A stretch of DNA of 64,000 bases from Sarcomyxa edulis. Lineage: Eukaryota; Basidiomycota; Agaricomycetes; Agaricales; Mycenaceae. Below are positions 11,140 through 20,462 of the stretch, one piece after another. The stretch covers positions 1,550,001 through 1,614,000 of the forward strand of contig QUOL01000005.1 in the NCBI GenBank assembly GCA_009761415.1. The letters are read 5' to 3'. A program made the translations under genes and the position numbers. Each line of letters begins with the position of its first letter. Within the stretch, counting starts at the first letter, position 1. The notes under the pieces were generated by a model. The model was not told where the DNA came from, did no database searches, and saw only the letters and a program-made list of their open reading frames with translations.

Positions 11140-11746
11140 TCACTTCCAATACCACCTATTCGTAGCCGCAACATACCACTTTGGTTCCTCCGTGATTCCC
11201 AACAACTCTCTCGTCGGCTCGATAAACCTTTGTGTTGCGGCTTTTGTTATTGCGTCCGAGTAATTAGTGCAAAACACGATAAGACGACCCTTGACGCCGA
11301 ACACTCGCTCCAATGGATACTTCGACCACTCCAATTGCTTCGTGATGTGACGGCGTGCCTTGAAGGCATAGATTCCCATGTCGATGCTGCCATCCTCCCT
11401 CTCGGCGCCACGAATGTGACCCGCAAATTCCACGAGCTGTTCGTCTGACACCGGGTATCCGTAATAAAATACCGGTGGCTTCATCGGTAGCCTCATCTTC
11501 CAAGGATCTAAACAGTCGGGAAGGTCGGTCATGGGAGCAGTACGAGATGCTCTATTGCCGTCCTACAGAGCGAGCATCTCGAAATGAGTATTAGTTAACA
11601 GACACAAGATTGTCAGAACTCACCGGTCGGCGAGGACAGCCGCTGTACGTCGGAAGCAATGTATCTGGTACCCCAGCTTGTCTATATATTGTGACGTCCA
11701 TCACAAAAGGTGTGGGTTTCGAGGCCTTGAGGAGTTCTGAGGACAT
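11140..11746 (-). CDS. Family R gene 5 (subgroup III)
   Basis: Unrecognised protein of 181 aa. Exon 1 (11624-11746, 41 aa) has a Ser/Lys-rich lead, then TPFVMDVTIYRQAGVPDTLL and SGCPRRP. Exon 2 (11140-11562) opens DGNRAS and carries MKPPVFYYGYPVSDEQL, EFAGHIRGAEREDGSIDMG, KARRHITKQLEWSKYPLERV, VFCTNYSDAITKAAT and the end KWYVAATNRWYWK. The final residue is Lys where the other subgroup III members have Glu. Intron 11563-11623. Confidence 0.85.
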
Positions 11747-11929
11747 AGATATCGTGTATGAGCTTAGGGTTGGCGGGAATAATTCAGTTTTAGGTATGTG
11801 GAAGTGACGTGGTTGAAAAACGAAATATCTGTGACGACGTCACACGTGAAAAGCGCGTCGAACGTCCAGGATGCGTCACCTCGATGAAGTTTGGCTTGCG
11901 CACTTCGAGATAAACTTGCCAGCGAGCGT

Positions 11930-12406
11930 TCACCGCTGACAGTCCCATTGCGATGACCATTTCGAGCCCGAAACACGGCAGGTAAGCATTTGCCTCCGTA
12001 AGAAGGCTTCGGAGTAAAATGCCAGTTCAACTAGCGCTGGATCATGAATGCGCTCTGGAAGTGAAAAACCCCATCGGAGGTACTTCATCATGCTCCAGGA
12101 ACCGTCGTCTACAAGCCCTATGCTTTTCAAAATCTTGGCTTCGGGTGGAAGATAGTCGCAATAAAGTACCGGTGGCCTCAAAGGCAATCTCGCCTTCCAG
12201 GTGAACACTTGGGAAGGTCCGAAATAGTATAGGCACGAGACGCGATATCGCCATCCTGATTGAGCATGAAAGCCAAAACCGTGGTCAATGAACAAAAACG
12301 CCGAGCGATGACTCGATGGGCACGCACTACTCGTTGAGGATTGCGGCTATAAAGTAGCAGCAGTGTTTTCGTACAGCCGACATCCCCGTAGATGTGGACG
12401 TCGAGT
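11930..12406 (-). pseudogene. Family R pseudogene 6
   Basis: Degenerate copy nearest to subgroup II. The exon 1 remnant (about 12325-12406) reads DVHIYGDVGC, then TKTLLLLYSRNPQRV in place of PETLLPTYG..PRRP. The initiating Met is replaced by Leu. The exon 2 remnant starts after an AG at about 12257 with DGDIASRAY...DLPKC. A frameshift then moves the reading to WKARLPLRPPVLYCDY, after which similarity fades and the conserved WTNYTSP and RWYWA motifs are missing. Not expected to make a functional protein. Confidence 0.7.
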
Positions 12407-12683
12407 GTATCGACAGTAAGATTCCTCGTTTGTCGACGGCTGAGCTATCGCGGCCTGAGTTGAATAATTTGGAAGGACTCGGCAGTGCACTTGATGTCTG
12501 AGGGCGGTGATTGGGCGGTGATATGGTTCAATTTGAGTTTTTCGGACAACCTAAGCACGCTCCAAATCTCGATTTGATCAGTCCCGGAGTCCCTCCACAC
12601 CTCAAAAAAGCACAAAACAAACTATATTCCGGAAAGCCCAAATCTTGGGAGCGAGACGTACATGCGTCGTGTTCAGGAAGTTT
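12407..12683. other. Spacer between R pseudogene 6 and R7
   Basis: Nothing recognisable; presumably the decayed promoter of the pseudogene and the 3' end of R7. Confidence 0.4.
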
Positions 12684-13295
12684 TTATGCCCAGTGCCACC
12701 TATTATCAACTGCAAGATACCACTTGGGCTCGTCCGTAAATCCCAGCAACTCCTTCACTTGCCCAATGCGCTTCTCAAGTGCTGCTCTGGTCTTCGGATT
12801 GGTGTAGTTGGTCCAGAACACGATGACGTCAGGTAAATTCGAGCAACCACCAGCGTAGACAAGCTCTAGTGGAAACTTCCACCCCAAGTCGCTCTGGATG
12901 ATGGTATGCGCTTTGAACGCGTAGAATGACATGTCAAAAACTTCGCCTTTCCGCAGGGGTCCATATTCAATTGGACCAGCTATCTCGATAGTCTTCTCCT
13001 CGGTCAACGGGTAGCCATAATAGAGTACGGGTGGCCTCATAGGCAATGTCACCTTCCAAGGGTCTAGACACCCCGGAAGGACTGAGGTAGCTACTGTGCG
13101 AGCCGCTCTGTTACCATCCTGATGTCGCGCAGTGCAGGATCAGCTCATGTAAGTGATTAATACAGCGATGTTACTCACAGGTCGTCGAGGCATGCGGCCG
13201 TAAGTCGGCAGCAATGTTTCGGGGCATCCGGCGTCCTTGTAGAGTGTAACATCCATCTTAGTGGTAGGTTTTGGCTGCGTGACTCGTCGCGGCAT
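12684..13295 (-). CDS. Family R gene 7 (subgroup II)
   Basis: Unrecognised protein of 183 aa. Exon 1 (13179-13295, 39 aa) reads MPRRVTQPKPTTKMDVTLY then KDAGCPETLLPTYG and MPRRP. Exon 2 (12684-13118) opens DGNRAARTV and carries MRPPVLYYGYPLTEEKT, SFYAFKAHTIIQSDLGWK, FPLELVYAGGC, VFWTNYTNPKTRAALEKRI and KWYLAVDNRWHWA. Closest relative in the window is R3. It starts head-to-head with R8; the 234-bp intergenic region holds a GGTGGCGGG motif on its strand (reverse of 13427-13436). Confidence 0.85.
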
Positions 13296-13529
13296 ACTTC
13301 AGAAGATTCAAAAAAAAAGAGGAGTGAACACTGAAAACGAAGTCGAAGAGTCGGAAGAGTCGACGACGAATTGTCAGGCGGGCCAGCGGCTGTAACCGGT
13401 CACAGTCACGGGTGACACCACGCGATCCCGCCACCGTGACTTCGTTTGATTCGAAGTTGACCCAAAGTTGACCTCCATCGTCTATATCGACACCCTCTCA
13501 GACATCAGGTGTACGTGTCACCTCAGGCT

Positions 13530-14122
13530 ATGCGACCTCCACAAGTTCAAGTAGATGCCAGCAGGTACAAGAAAGTAGGTGTACCTGACACTTTACTTCC
13601 AACATATGGCGATGATCCTCGACGACCAGTGCGTATCAAGGGCATTGATTCTTCAAATACACTGGCTGACCTTATGCGGCTTTTGACCAGGATGGATGCA
13701 GGGCAGCCCTTACGCCTCCTCTTACTCAGCTTCCTGGTTGTCTGGATCCACGACAAACCCGGGGAAGACTGCGCATGAAACCACCGGTGCTATACTACGG
13801 TTATCGATTCACAAACGAGAAGATGATGGAAGTCGCGGGCCCTATTGAGGACTGCACGTTTAGCAATGGAGAGCCGTATATGGGCCTCTATGGCTTCATA
13901 GCACATTCGATACTACAGAGGGAGTTGAAATGGAAGTGTCCATTGGAGAACGTCTATCACGATGGACGCATGAGTCGCCTTCTCGTGGTTTGGACGAACT
14001 ATACAAGCCCGGAGCTCAAGGAAAGGATCAAGAAACATATCGTGCCACTCAAGGAGTTCTTAGGGATGGAGGAAAAGCCGATGTGGTATGTTCCGGCTCA
14101 CGATAGGTGGTATTGGGCGTAA
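13530..14122 (+). CDS. Family R gene 8 (subgroup I)
   Basis: Unrecognised protein of 176 aa. Exon 1 (13530-13628) encodes MRPPQVQVDASRYKKV and GVPDTLLPTYGDDPRRP. Exon 2 (13691-14122) opens DGCRAALTP, then MKPPVLYYGYRFTNEKMMEV, GEPYMGLYGFIAH, CPLENVYHDGRMSRLL, VWTNYTSPELKERIKKHI and MWYVPAHDRWYWA. Divergent from R7. The start was set at 13530 because all subgroup I copies begin M(R/P)(P/S)(P/Q)QV; no in-frame ATG lies just upstream. Confidence 0.87.
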
Positions 14123-14347
14123 AGTGGCTTTGGACGGGGTTGGGTTATGTTTCTACTGGATATAGCATGCTGACTCGCTTGTACTACATGGAAAGCTGTT
14201 GTGAAGAACTTCGAGCTTTCAAGGTTCAATTTTGGTCGAAGTCTTTTCGTTAGTGAGATAATGTGTATTCAGGCACTCAGAAATAGACATGGGGAGATAT
14301 CGAAAGCTCGAACACAATACAAATCGTCAAATGCAGCCCCGCAATCT

Positions 14348-14949
14348 TCACTCCCAATACCACCTATTGTTAGCCGCAAGATACCACTTCGGCTCCTCCG
14401 TAAGTCCCAAAAATTCCTTCGTCGGCTCAATAAACCTCTCAGTTGCGGCTTTCGTTTTTGCGTCCGAATAATTGGTGCAGAATACGATGATACGGCCCTC
14501 GATAGCAGGCACTCGCTCCAATGGATACTTCGACCATCCTATCTGCTTCGAGATGTGACGGCGAGCCTTGGGGGCACATATACCCATGTCAATGCTACCA
14601 TCCTCCCTTTCGGCGCCGCAGTTAGGTGCAAACTCTATAAGCTTTTCGTTCGATACTGGGTATCCGTAATAAAACACCGGTGGCTTCATCGGAAGCCTCA
14701 TCTTTTGGGGATCTAGACAGTCGGGAAGATCAGACATGGGAGCGGTACGCGACGCTCTGATGCCGTCCTATAAACGATATCGTAAGATGAAGATTCGTGA
14801 AAACGTAGAAAGTTGCTGGAACATACCGGTCGGCGAGGACATCCGCTGTATGTGGGAAGCAATGTATCTGGTACACCAGCTTTCTTGTATATCGTAACGT
14901 CCATGACAAAGGGTGTGGGTTGTGTACGCTGTGTGGGTTGTGAAGACAT
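14348..14949 (-). CDS. Family R gene 9 (subgroup III)
   Basis: Unrecognised protein of 180 aa. Exon 1 (14827-14949, 41 aa) includes TPFVMDVTIYKKAGVPDTLL and SGCPRRP. Exon 2 (14348-14767) opens DGIRAS and carries MKPPVFYYGYPVSNEKLIEF, REDGSIDMG, KARRHISKQIGWSKYPLERV, VFCTNYSDAKTKAATERFI and KWYLAANNRWYWE. Its promoter (reverse of about 15007-15094) is clearly homologous to that of R10, including the GGTGGCCCGAT motif, so R9 and R10 arose by a tandem duplication that included upstream DNA. Confidence 0.86.
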
Positions 14950-15060
14950 GGTAGATATGATATGTAGAAGTTGAAGGTATCTGGGGGTTCAAAATGAAAG
15001 TGGCGAACAAGTTGAACGAACGATCGTCGATCGCGACTTTTTACCCCCGGGCATTTGATC

Positions 15061-15069
15061 GGGCCACCG
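15061..15069 (-). promoter_or_regulatory. GGTGGCCC motif upstream of R9
   Basis: Reads CGGTGGCCC on the minus strand, about 113 bp before the R9 start. It lies in a block shared with R10 that also contains a GCGACTTT segment and an AGATCTAGATCGGCAC segment. Confidence 0.5.
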
Positions 15070-15280
15070 ACTCGGATACATAGATCTAGATCGGCACACT
15101 TGCTTCCGTTGACCATCTTCGCTCATTTCGCGGTGGACTTGTGGATGGCTCAGGACGGGTGCCACTCGGCTTACTAATCAAGTATTCACAAGCCGGGGGA
15201 CGTGAAGATCATGGATATACAAGCATGTTCAGATATTGAGATTCAAGAAACGATACATATCGATCAAGTAGTAAGCACTC

Positions 15281-15887
15281 TTACTCCCAGTACCACCTGT
15301 TGGTAGCCGCAATATACCACATGGGCTCCTCCGTAAGTCCCAAAAACTCCTTCGTCGGTTCGATAAACCTTTGAGTTGCGGCTCTTGTTGCTGCGTTCGA
15401 ATAGTTGGTGCAAAATACGATGATACGGCCGTCAATCGCAGAGACTCGCTCCAAGGGAAACTTCGTCCATCCTATCTGCTTCGAGATATGACGACGTGCC
15501 TTGAACGCATAGATCCCGATATCAATGCTACCATCCTCCCTCTCGGCGCCAGGAATGTGACCCGCAAACTTCATGAGCTGCTCGTCTGTTACTGGGTATC
15601 CGTAATAAAATACCGGTGGCTTCATTGGTAGCCTCATCTTTCGGGGATCTAAACAATCGGGAAGGTCTGACATAGGAGCGGTACGCGATGCTCTAATGCC
15701 GTCCTGAAGAGTGAGCAGTGTGAGAAGAAAATCCACGGAGAGAATACAAATAGTGGGAACATACTGGTCTGCGAGGACAGCCGCTGTAAGTCGGAAGCAG
15801 TGTATCTGGAACACCAGCCTTCTTATATCTAGTGACGTCCATCACAAAGGGTGTAGGCTGTGTACGTTGTATAGACTCTGAAGACAT
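15281..15887 (-). CDS. Family R gene 10 (subgroup III)
   Basis: Unrecognised protein of 181 aa. Exon 1 (15765-15887) includes TPFVMDVTRYKKAGVPDTLL and SGCPRRP. Exon 2 (15281-15703) opens DGIRAS and carries MKPPVFYYGYPVTDEQLMKF, GAEREDGSIDIGIYAFKARR, KQIGWTKFPLERV, VFCTNYSNAATRAATQRFI and MWYIAATNRWYWE. The upstream region, read on the minus strand, has CGGTGGCCCGATC followed about 10 bp later by GGGAGTATAAAG, a good TATA box. Confidence 0.87.
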
Positions 15888-15984
15888 GCTGTTTATGATT
15901 TGTAGAGGTTGGAGGTCGGATATGCGAATGAGCTATGTGGAAGTTGAAAGTGAAAGATGAGAACAAGTTGAACCAACGATCGCG

Positions 15985-16018
15985 ACTTTATACTCCCGGG
16001 CATGTGATCGGGCCACCG
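15985..16018 (-). promoter_or_regulatory. R10 core promoter: GGTGGCCC motif and TATA box
   Basis: On the minus strand CGGTGGCCCG (16009-16018) is followed by GGGAGTATAAAG (about 15987-15998). The order and spacing resemble the region upstream of P3, on the plus strand, at 16184-16214. The R10 ATG lies about 100 bp downstream of the TATA box. Confidence 0.55.
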
Positions 16019-16183
16019 TTATTACATAAGACAGATCTAGATCGGCACCGACGCTGACTGTGGACTTCAGATGGACTCGGTGCCACCAAATGGATTGGCA
16101 ACAAATTGCCAAAGATGGGTTCCACTCGTCCGACAACAACAGGGCCAGTCACCGGCATTGTTCCGTGGTGGCCTCTGATCTTC

Positions 16184-16214
16184 GGTGGCCCGAGTGGCTT
16201 GCCAGAGTATAAAT
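16184..16214 (+). promoter_or_regulatory. P3 core promoter: GGTGGCCC motif and TATA box
   Basis: GGTGGCCCGAG at 16184-16194 is followed by GAGTATAAATTC at about 16205-16216, then the P3 ATG at 16313. Same motif order as upstream of R10 and P2; a second GGTGGCC lies at 16166. Confidence 0.55.
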
Positions 16215-16312
16215 TCAACGATAACTCGCGTCCTAGCACATAAGTCTCTATTCATCTTCATCAACTTGAACCTAATCAGCCTCACTAAACTTCCTCACAA
16301 CTCTTAGCACTA

Positions 16313-17203
16313 ATGGTCGCCGCCGGTAAAACCTCGTTCTTGGCGGACGATTTCATCAAGGTCGTCTCTCTGTCCGTCGATGAAGCCTGCCAGCAGGATA
16401 ACGAGAGTGCGTATTATGAGCCCTGGAATATGCTCCTGACGCACGTCTGCCTCATGCACGCGGATGACACTCATCTTTTTACCACTGGACCTCAACCGTG
16501 CTTCAGGAGAGTTGTTTTCTCCAACGCTGCCGGACCAGTCGACTTGGAAGCTGAAATTGGTAAGATCATGTTATGCCACTCGCACTTTTGGTGCGATCTA
16601 ACTCCTTCTACTGCAGGGGGCATCAGTGCTAGACTTACTAGAGCAATGTCACTCGCTGATCCAGCAGTCGAAATATTCGACCCACTCCCGGACACGACAG
16701 TCGACAGCATCAGTGCTGTGTCAAGTGCGGCCGAAGACACACCCGTCAATGTCTTTCACGAGAAACGCTATCCTGATTTCTCGGTCTTTGGATATGTGGC
16801 AGGCGCACGGTCTTTGGCGCTTATCGTCGAGATCAAGAATCTTTCGTCAGAGAACAAGCCAGAGGAGGTGCTCATTCGGAATGGGATGTCAGATATGTAT
16901 CCCCAGGTTAGGGTTCAGGCCCAGCTTGCTTTCCACGAGAATCCTCACCTGATGAGGGTACGTGTTCTTCGGGTCGTCGGTATCGCGTGGAGCATAATCG
17001 AATTCTCTCGGGACCGTTTGCCTCCTCTGCCTCTTGGCCGATTTACAACAGATGACGGGGACTTCGATATGGAAGCTGAAATCACCTTCCACAGTTCGAT
17101 TTACAAGATCTTTCCCGACAACAGTCGAAGCAACTACCACGTCCAACTTACTAGGCGCCTGACGGAGACTTTTAATGCGTTCAAGGAGAGTTTCAGGAAC
17201 TAG
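16313..17203 (+). CDS. Family P gene 3 (PD-(D/E)XK-like protein)
   Basis: Exons 16313-16559 and 16617-17203 give 277 aa. The 57-bp intron has no stop and keeps frame, so unspliced mRNA would also be translatable; splicing is supported because the join GGISARLTRA matches P2 and the intron sits at the same place as in P1 and P2. N-terminal half: ESAYYEPWNMLLTHVCLMH, TGPQPCF, GPVDLEAEI. Core: EKRYPDFSVFGYV, ALIVEIKNLS, YPQVRVQAQLAFHENP, WSIIEFSRDRLPPLPLGR. The spacing between PDF and EIK is the shortest of the three. Function unknown; a PD-(D/E)XK fold is inferred from the D...ExK plus Q-helix pattern. Confidence 0.78.
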   Translation: MVAAGKTSFLADDFIKVVSLSVDEACQQDNESAYYEPWNMLLTHVCLMHADDTHLFTTGPQPCFRRVVFSNAAGPVDLEAEIGKIMLCHSHFWCDLTPSTAGGISARLTRAMSLADPAVEIFDPLPDTTVDSISAVSSAAEDTPVNVFHEKRYPDFSVFGYVAGARSLALIVEIKNLSSENKPEEVLIRNGMSDMYPQVRVQAQLAFHENPHLMRVRVLRVVGIAWSIIEFSRDRLPPLPLGRFTTDDGDFDMEAEITFHSSIYKIFPDNSRSNYHVQLTRRLTETFNAFKESFRN

Positions 17204-17680
17204 GCATCTTTGTGGTCTGAACTATGTTTTTTATTGTAGCAATATATTTTCATTTATGTGTTCAAGTGCATCGGTCGAGGGACTTTTGAGTACTCGCATG
17301 ATAACTTATCAGAGAGCGCCACACAAACTCAACCTCTATGTCTACCTGTGGGACTAATGGCACTAGGGCCTACATTTCGCTCTCCTACTGTTTCATATGG
17401 TACATACGAGCCTACTAGTCATGGTTCCTTGGGTCAGGTTTGGTCTGCTACACAATTCATGTACCTTCACACTTGTCCAGACAATGTCATTTACACGATA
17501 GAGACTCGAGTTACCTCAGAACACACCCATTCCTCCGTTCACAAATCTACTCCATGTTCAAAAAGTTCAGTAAAGACAATGCCACTTATCGTTCATCGCA
17601 AGACACCAATACGTCCGCAAATCCTTCACCTGCTCGACCGGTCTTCGACGAAATACACAATCAGAGATCACTTCGGCTAA
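17204..17680. other. Spacer between convergent P3 and R11
   Basis: About 480 bp. Short frames are present but none resembles the neighbours or a known family. Confidence 0.45.
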
Positions 17681-18264
17681 CTACTCCCAGTACCATCTGT
17701 TGTGCACCGCAAGATACCACTTCGGCTGCTCCGCAATCCCCAAGAGCTCCCTCGCTGGTTCCATAAACTTCTTGGTCGCTTCTATGGTCTGTGCGTCGGA
17801 ATAGTTCGTACGAAATACGATGACGAGACCCTTGCTTCCAAAGACTCGCTCTAGAGGAAATTTCGTCCACCCACCTAACCGCTTCGCGATACGAGGACGC
17901 GCCATACAAGCATACATCCCCATGTTGATTTTTCCATTCTCCCGCTCGCCGCCGCGAATGTGACCCGTGATTTCTATGATTTGGGCGTCTGGTATCTCGT
18001 ATCCATAGTAAAATACCGGTGGCTTCATCGTTAACCGCATCTTGCGAGGATCTAGACAATCAGGAAGGTCGAACATGGGAGCGGTACTAGACGCTCTGAG
18101 ACCATCCTAAATACGGAAGCATTATGCGACTGGATTTCGTGAAAATACGAAGGACTGCTGTAACGCACTGGTCTTCGGGGATCCCAACCATAAGTCGGAA
18201 GCAATGTATCCGGTACACCAGCTTTGACATATCGCGTGACATCCATGGTAGATTGTGAAGACAT
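17681..18264 (-). CDS. Family R gene 11 (subgroup III, divergent)
   Basis: Unrecognised protein of 173 aa, the shortest intact copy. Exon 1 (18169-18264, 32 aa) reads MSSQSTMDVTRYVKAGVPD then TLLPTYGWDPRRP. Exon 2 (17681-18106) opens DGLRAS and carries MKPPVFYYGYEIPDAQIIEI, GGERENGKINMGMYACMARP, GGWTKFPLERVFGSKG, VFRTNYSDAQTIEATKKFM and KWYLAVHNRWYWE. It is the last family member at this end of the cluster. Minus-strand GGTGGCC lies at 18371-18377, about 107 bp upstream. Confidence 0.85.
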
Positions 18265-18586
18265 GGTTAGGATAGAAATGAGGTGCTTTGACAATTTGAG
18301 AGATTGAAAGTCAAGAATGAGAGAATGAGAATCGAGAACGGAACCGAGTTTGTCCCAACACACGTGACTAGGCCACCAGACGTTCGGTACTTACCACGTT
18401 GGCGTTGAATTCTATCATGCCGCCCTAGATGAATGCGAGAAAGTAGTTATATATACTTTTTGGCGGCAGGTCAGTCGTATGAACAAAATCGTATACATCC
18501 TTGAAGAGATATGACGCGTCCTCCAAGTCAAACGGGATCAACATATGCAGATGAGCTCAAAGGAAAGGAATCGGCGTACTAAGATA
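18265..18586. other. Intergenic, end of the R/P cluster
   Basis: Holds the R11 promoter motif at 18371-18377 and the 3' flank of the glycosidase gene. No further coding sequence recognised. Confidence 0.45.
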
Positions 18587-20462
18587 CTATCCTGAAGCAT
18601 CTCCATCGATCTCTGGCCAGCTGAACTCCCCGACATGGGCATTTGCGGCCATGGACTGTGAACGAAGAGTTGACCATGATGATTCGTCCGTCCATACCTA
18701 CACAAGTGTCAGCAATAGAAAATCCAGATAGGTGCACATAGCGACCTCGTAATTGCTAGCTCCAGATCCCGGCTTCGTGACCTACCCGATAGAATACCTA
18801 GATATGAGCATGCCATGTTCATGACCAGTCGAGAGAGCCTTTACCTCCCAATACATCCAAGGGACTCCAGTCTACATAAGGGATGGTTGATATCTAGCCA
18901 ACTTCATCTCAGAACAAACGGAATTCAACCCACCTAGATCAACGTATCAGTGACACCCTGAATCTGACTTTGTTTCGCGCTTCCCAACGCACCAAACTCC
19001 TCATAAAGAAGCCGTTTGCCACTCTGAAGAGCCAAAGGTTTAGCAGCGTCGATGTGGGAAGCAACGTAGGATGGATCGAGGTTGTAATCGTGGATGGCTA
19101 TGATCTGAAGATTGGCGCAGCTATGAAATACATGTGTCAGTGCGGGGATTACAGAGGTAGAGACTCTTACGTGAAGAATTGAGACTGAGTGCTCGTTGGA
19201 AGATCTGTACCACCTCCCGTCGAGATCTGGATTCCAGTAGTTCCGAGGACACTCCTGATAGTGTTCGCTCGATCGCACCTATCACACGAGGGTTCAATTA
19301 ACAGTCCGGAAGATTGTTCACGATGAGAGAACGTACCACCAGTTGGGAGCAACTTGGTTCATGTGGCCCATTGCTGATCATTGAGAAATAGATAAGACAG
19401 ATGAGTGGCTAATACAAGAACGATCCTGACCTTCATTCTCGATCTCAAAAGAGAATATAGCATCTATGTGAGACCGTACTCCATCAGCTACCAAACCAAA
19501 TAACAAAGGTTCTCTCCATATACCAGACAGCTGATGCCACGGCACTCCAAAGTTCGGAGACTCGTAATTGAGAATATGGCGTAGGCGATTGTCGAACTAC
19601 AACGAGCTCTGTGAGTATTCTTACATGAACCAGAGAGAACAGAAATACATACATCAGCGATGGCACTACTGTCAGTATAGAAAGTCGTCGAATCTGGGAC
19701 TCCATCCGTACAATCAGTAGTCGGGAGGTCGTACTTTAAGACGTAGGCGTCACGGCCCCAGCAGCCGAGGGAATATCTGCATACATTATAAAATTGAACA
19801 TCACAAAGAAGGTGATATAACGAGATGGCATCTACCTGTCGTGCATAGCAATAACCTGCGTAACGCGGGTAATTAGCGACCGCCCAAGAAAGAGACTGTC
19901 CTTGACGAACCAATTTGATATCTAGATACAGTGATACACCGATCAACTTTGTCTTTCCTCTTAGCTGATAATGATTCAACGACTGCTATACCTCGGGCAT
20001 GGGCCTCTGATGCCAGCGTATCGATTTGACCAAGAATAGCATCATCATATGAGCCCACTTCAAGATGGAGATGGATCAGAGACAATGTTCCACTGAGAGA
20101 CGAGTACGTACCGGCTAGTGTTTCCAGATCATTTACAGCAACCGCCGATGAATTTTTCGTTCCTGCATCTACTTGGGTTATGAATACCCGGAGGACTACA
20201 CTGCATCATCAATACCCAGTCTATGTTTAGATGAGGAGAGGTCACGCACGCTTCATATCAGCCTCCTGCATAGCGTCGAGGACAGCAAGGCGGTCGGATT
20301 GCTGTCGAGACGCATCAATAGTCCAACAATGAGCAATCAGATGATACGACGCACAGACAACGTGTATAAGAAGTACGAATTGGCTCCTGCGAAATCGTTA
20401 GCAGTAACGAGCTTCAGCCACACCAGAAAGAGAAGCGTGCGCGTGATTTGGCAATATATCAT
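18587..20462 (-). CDS. GH5-type glycoside hydrolase (beta-mannanase/glucanase-like), secreted; possibly inactivated
   Basis: Retaining glycosidase fold acting on plant or fungal wall beta-glycans. The chosen start (20462) gives a hydrophobic leader ITRTLLFLVWLKLVTA, then FAGANSYFLYTL. Many small exons join to DAMQEADMK, LLRVFITQVDAG, GSYDDAILGQIDTLASEAHA, DIKLVIAMHDRYSLGCWGRD, FDNRLRHILNYESP and the acid/base block AIFSFEIENE. Then come MGHMNQVAPNWWCD, QIIAIHDYN and the nucleophile block YEEFGALGS. Later exons give TGVPWMYWE, VTKPGSGASNYE and VWTDESSWSTLRSQS, ending at 18587. At 18934-18936 an in-frame TAG lies just before the expected donor and no clean splice avoids it, so the copy may be a recent pseudogene. 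One exon of 11 nt and one of 20 nt are predicted. Confidence 0.7.
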
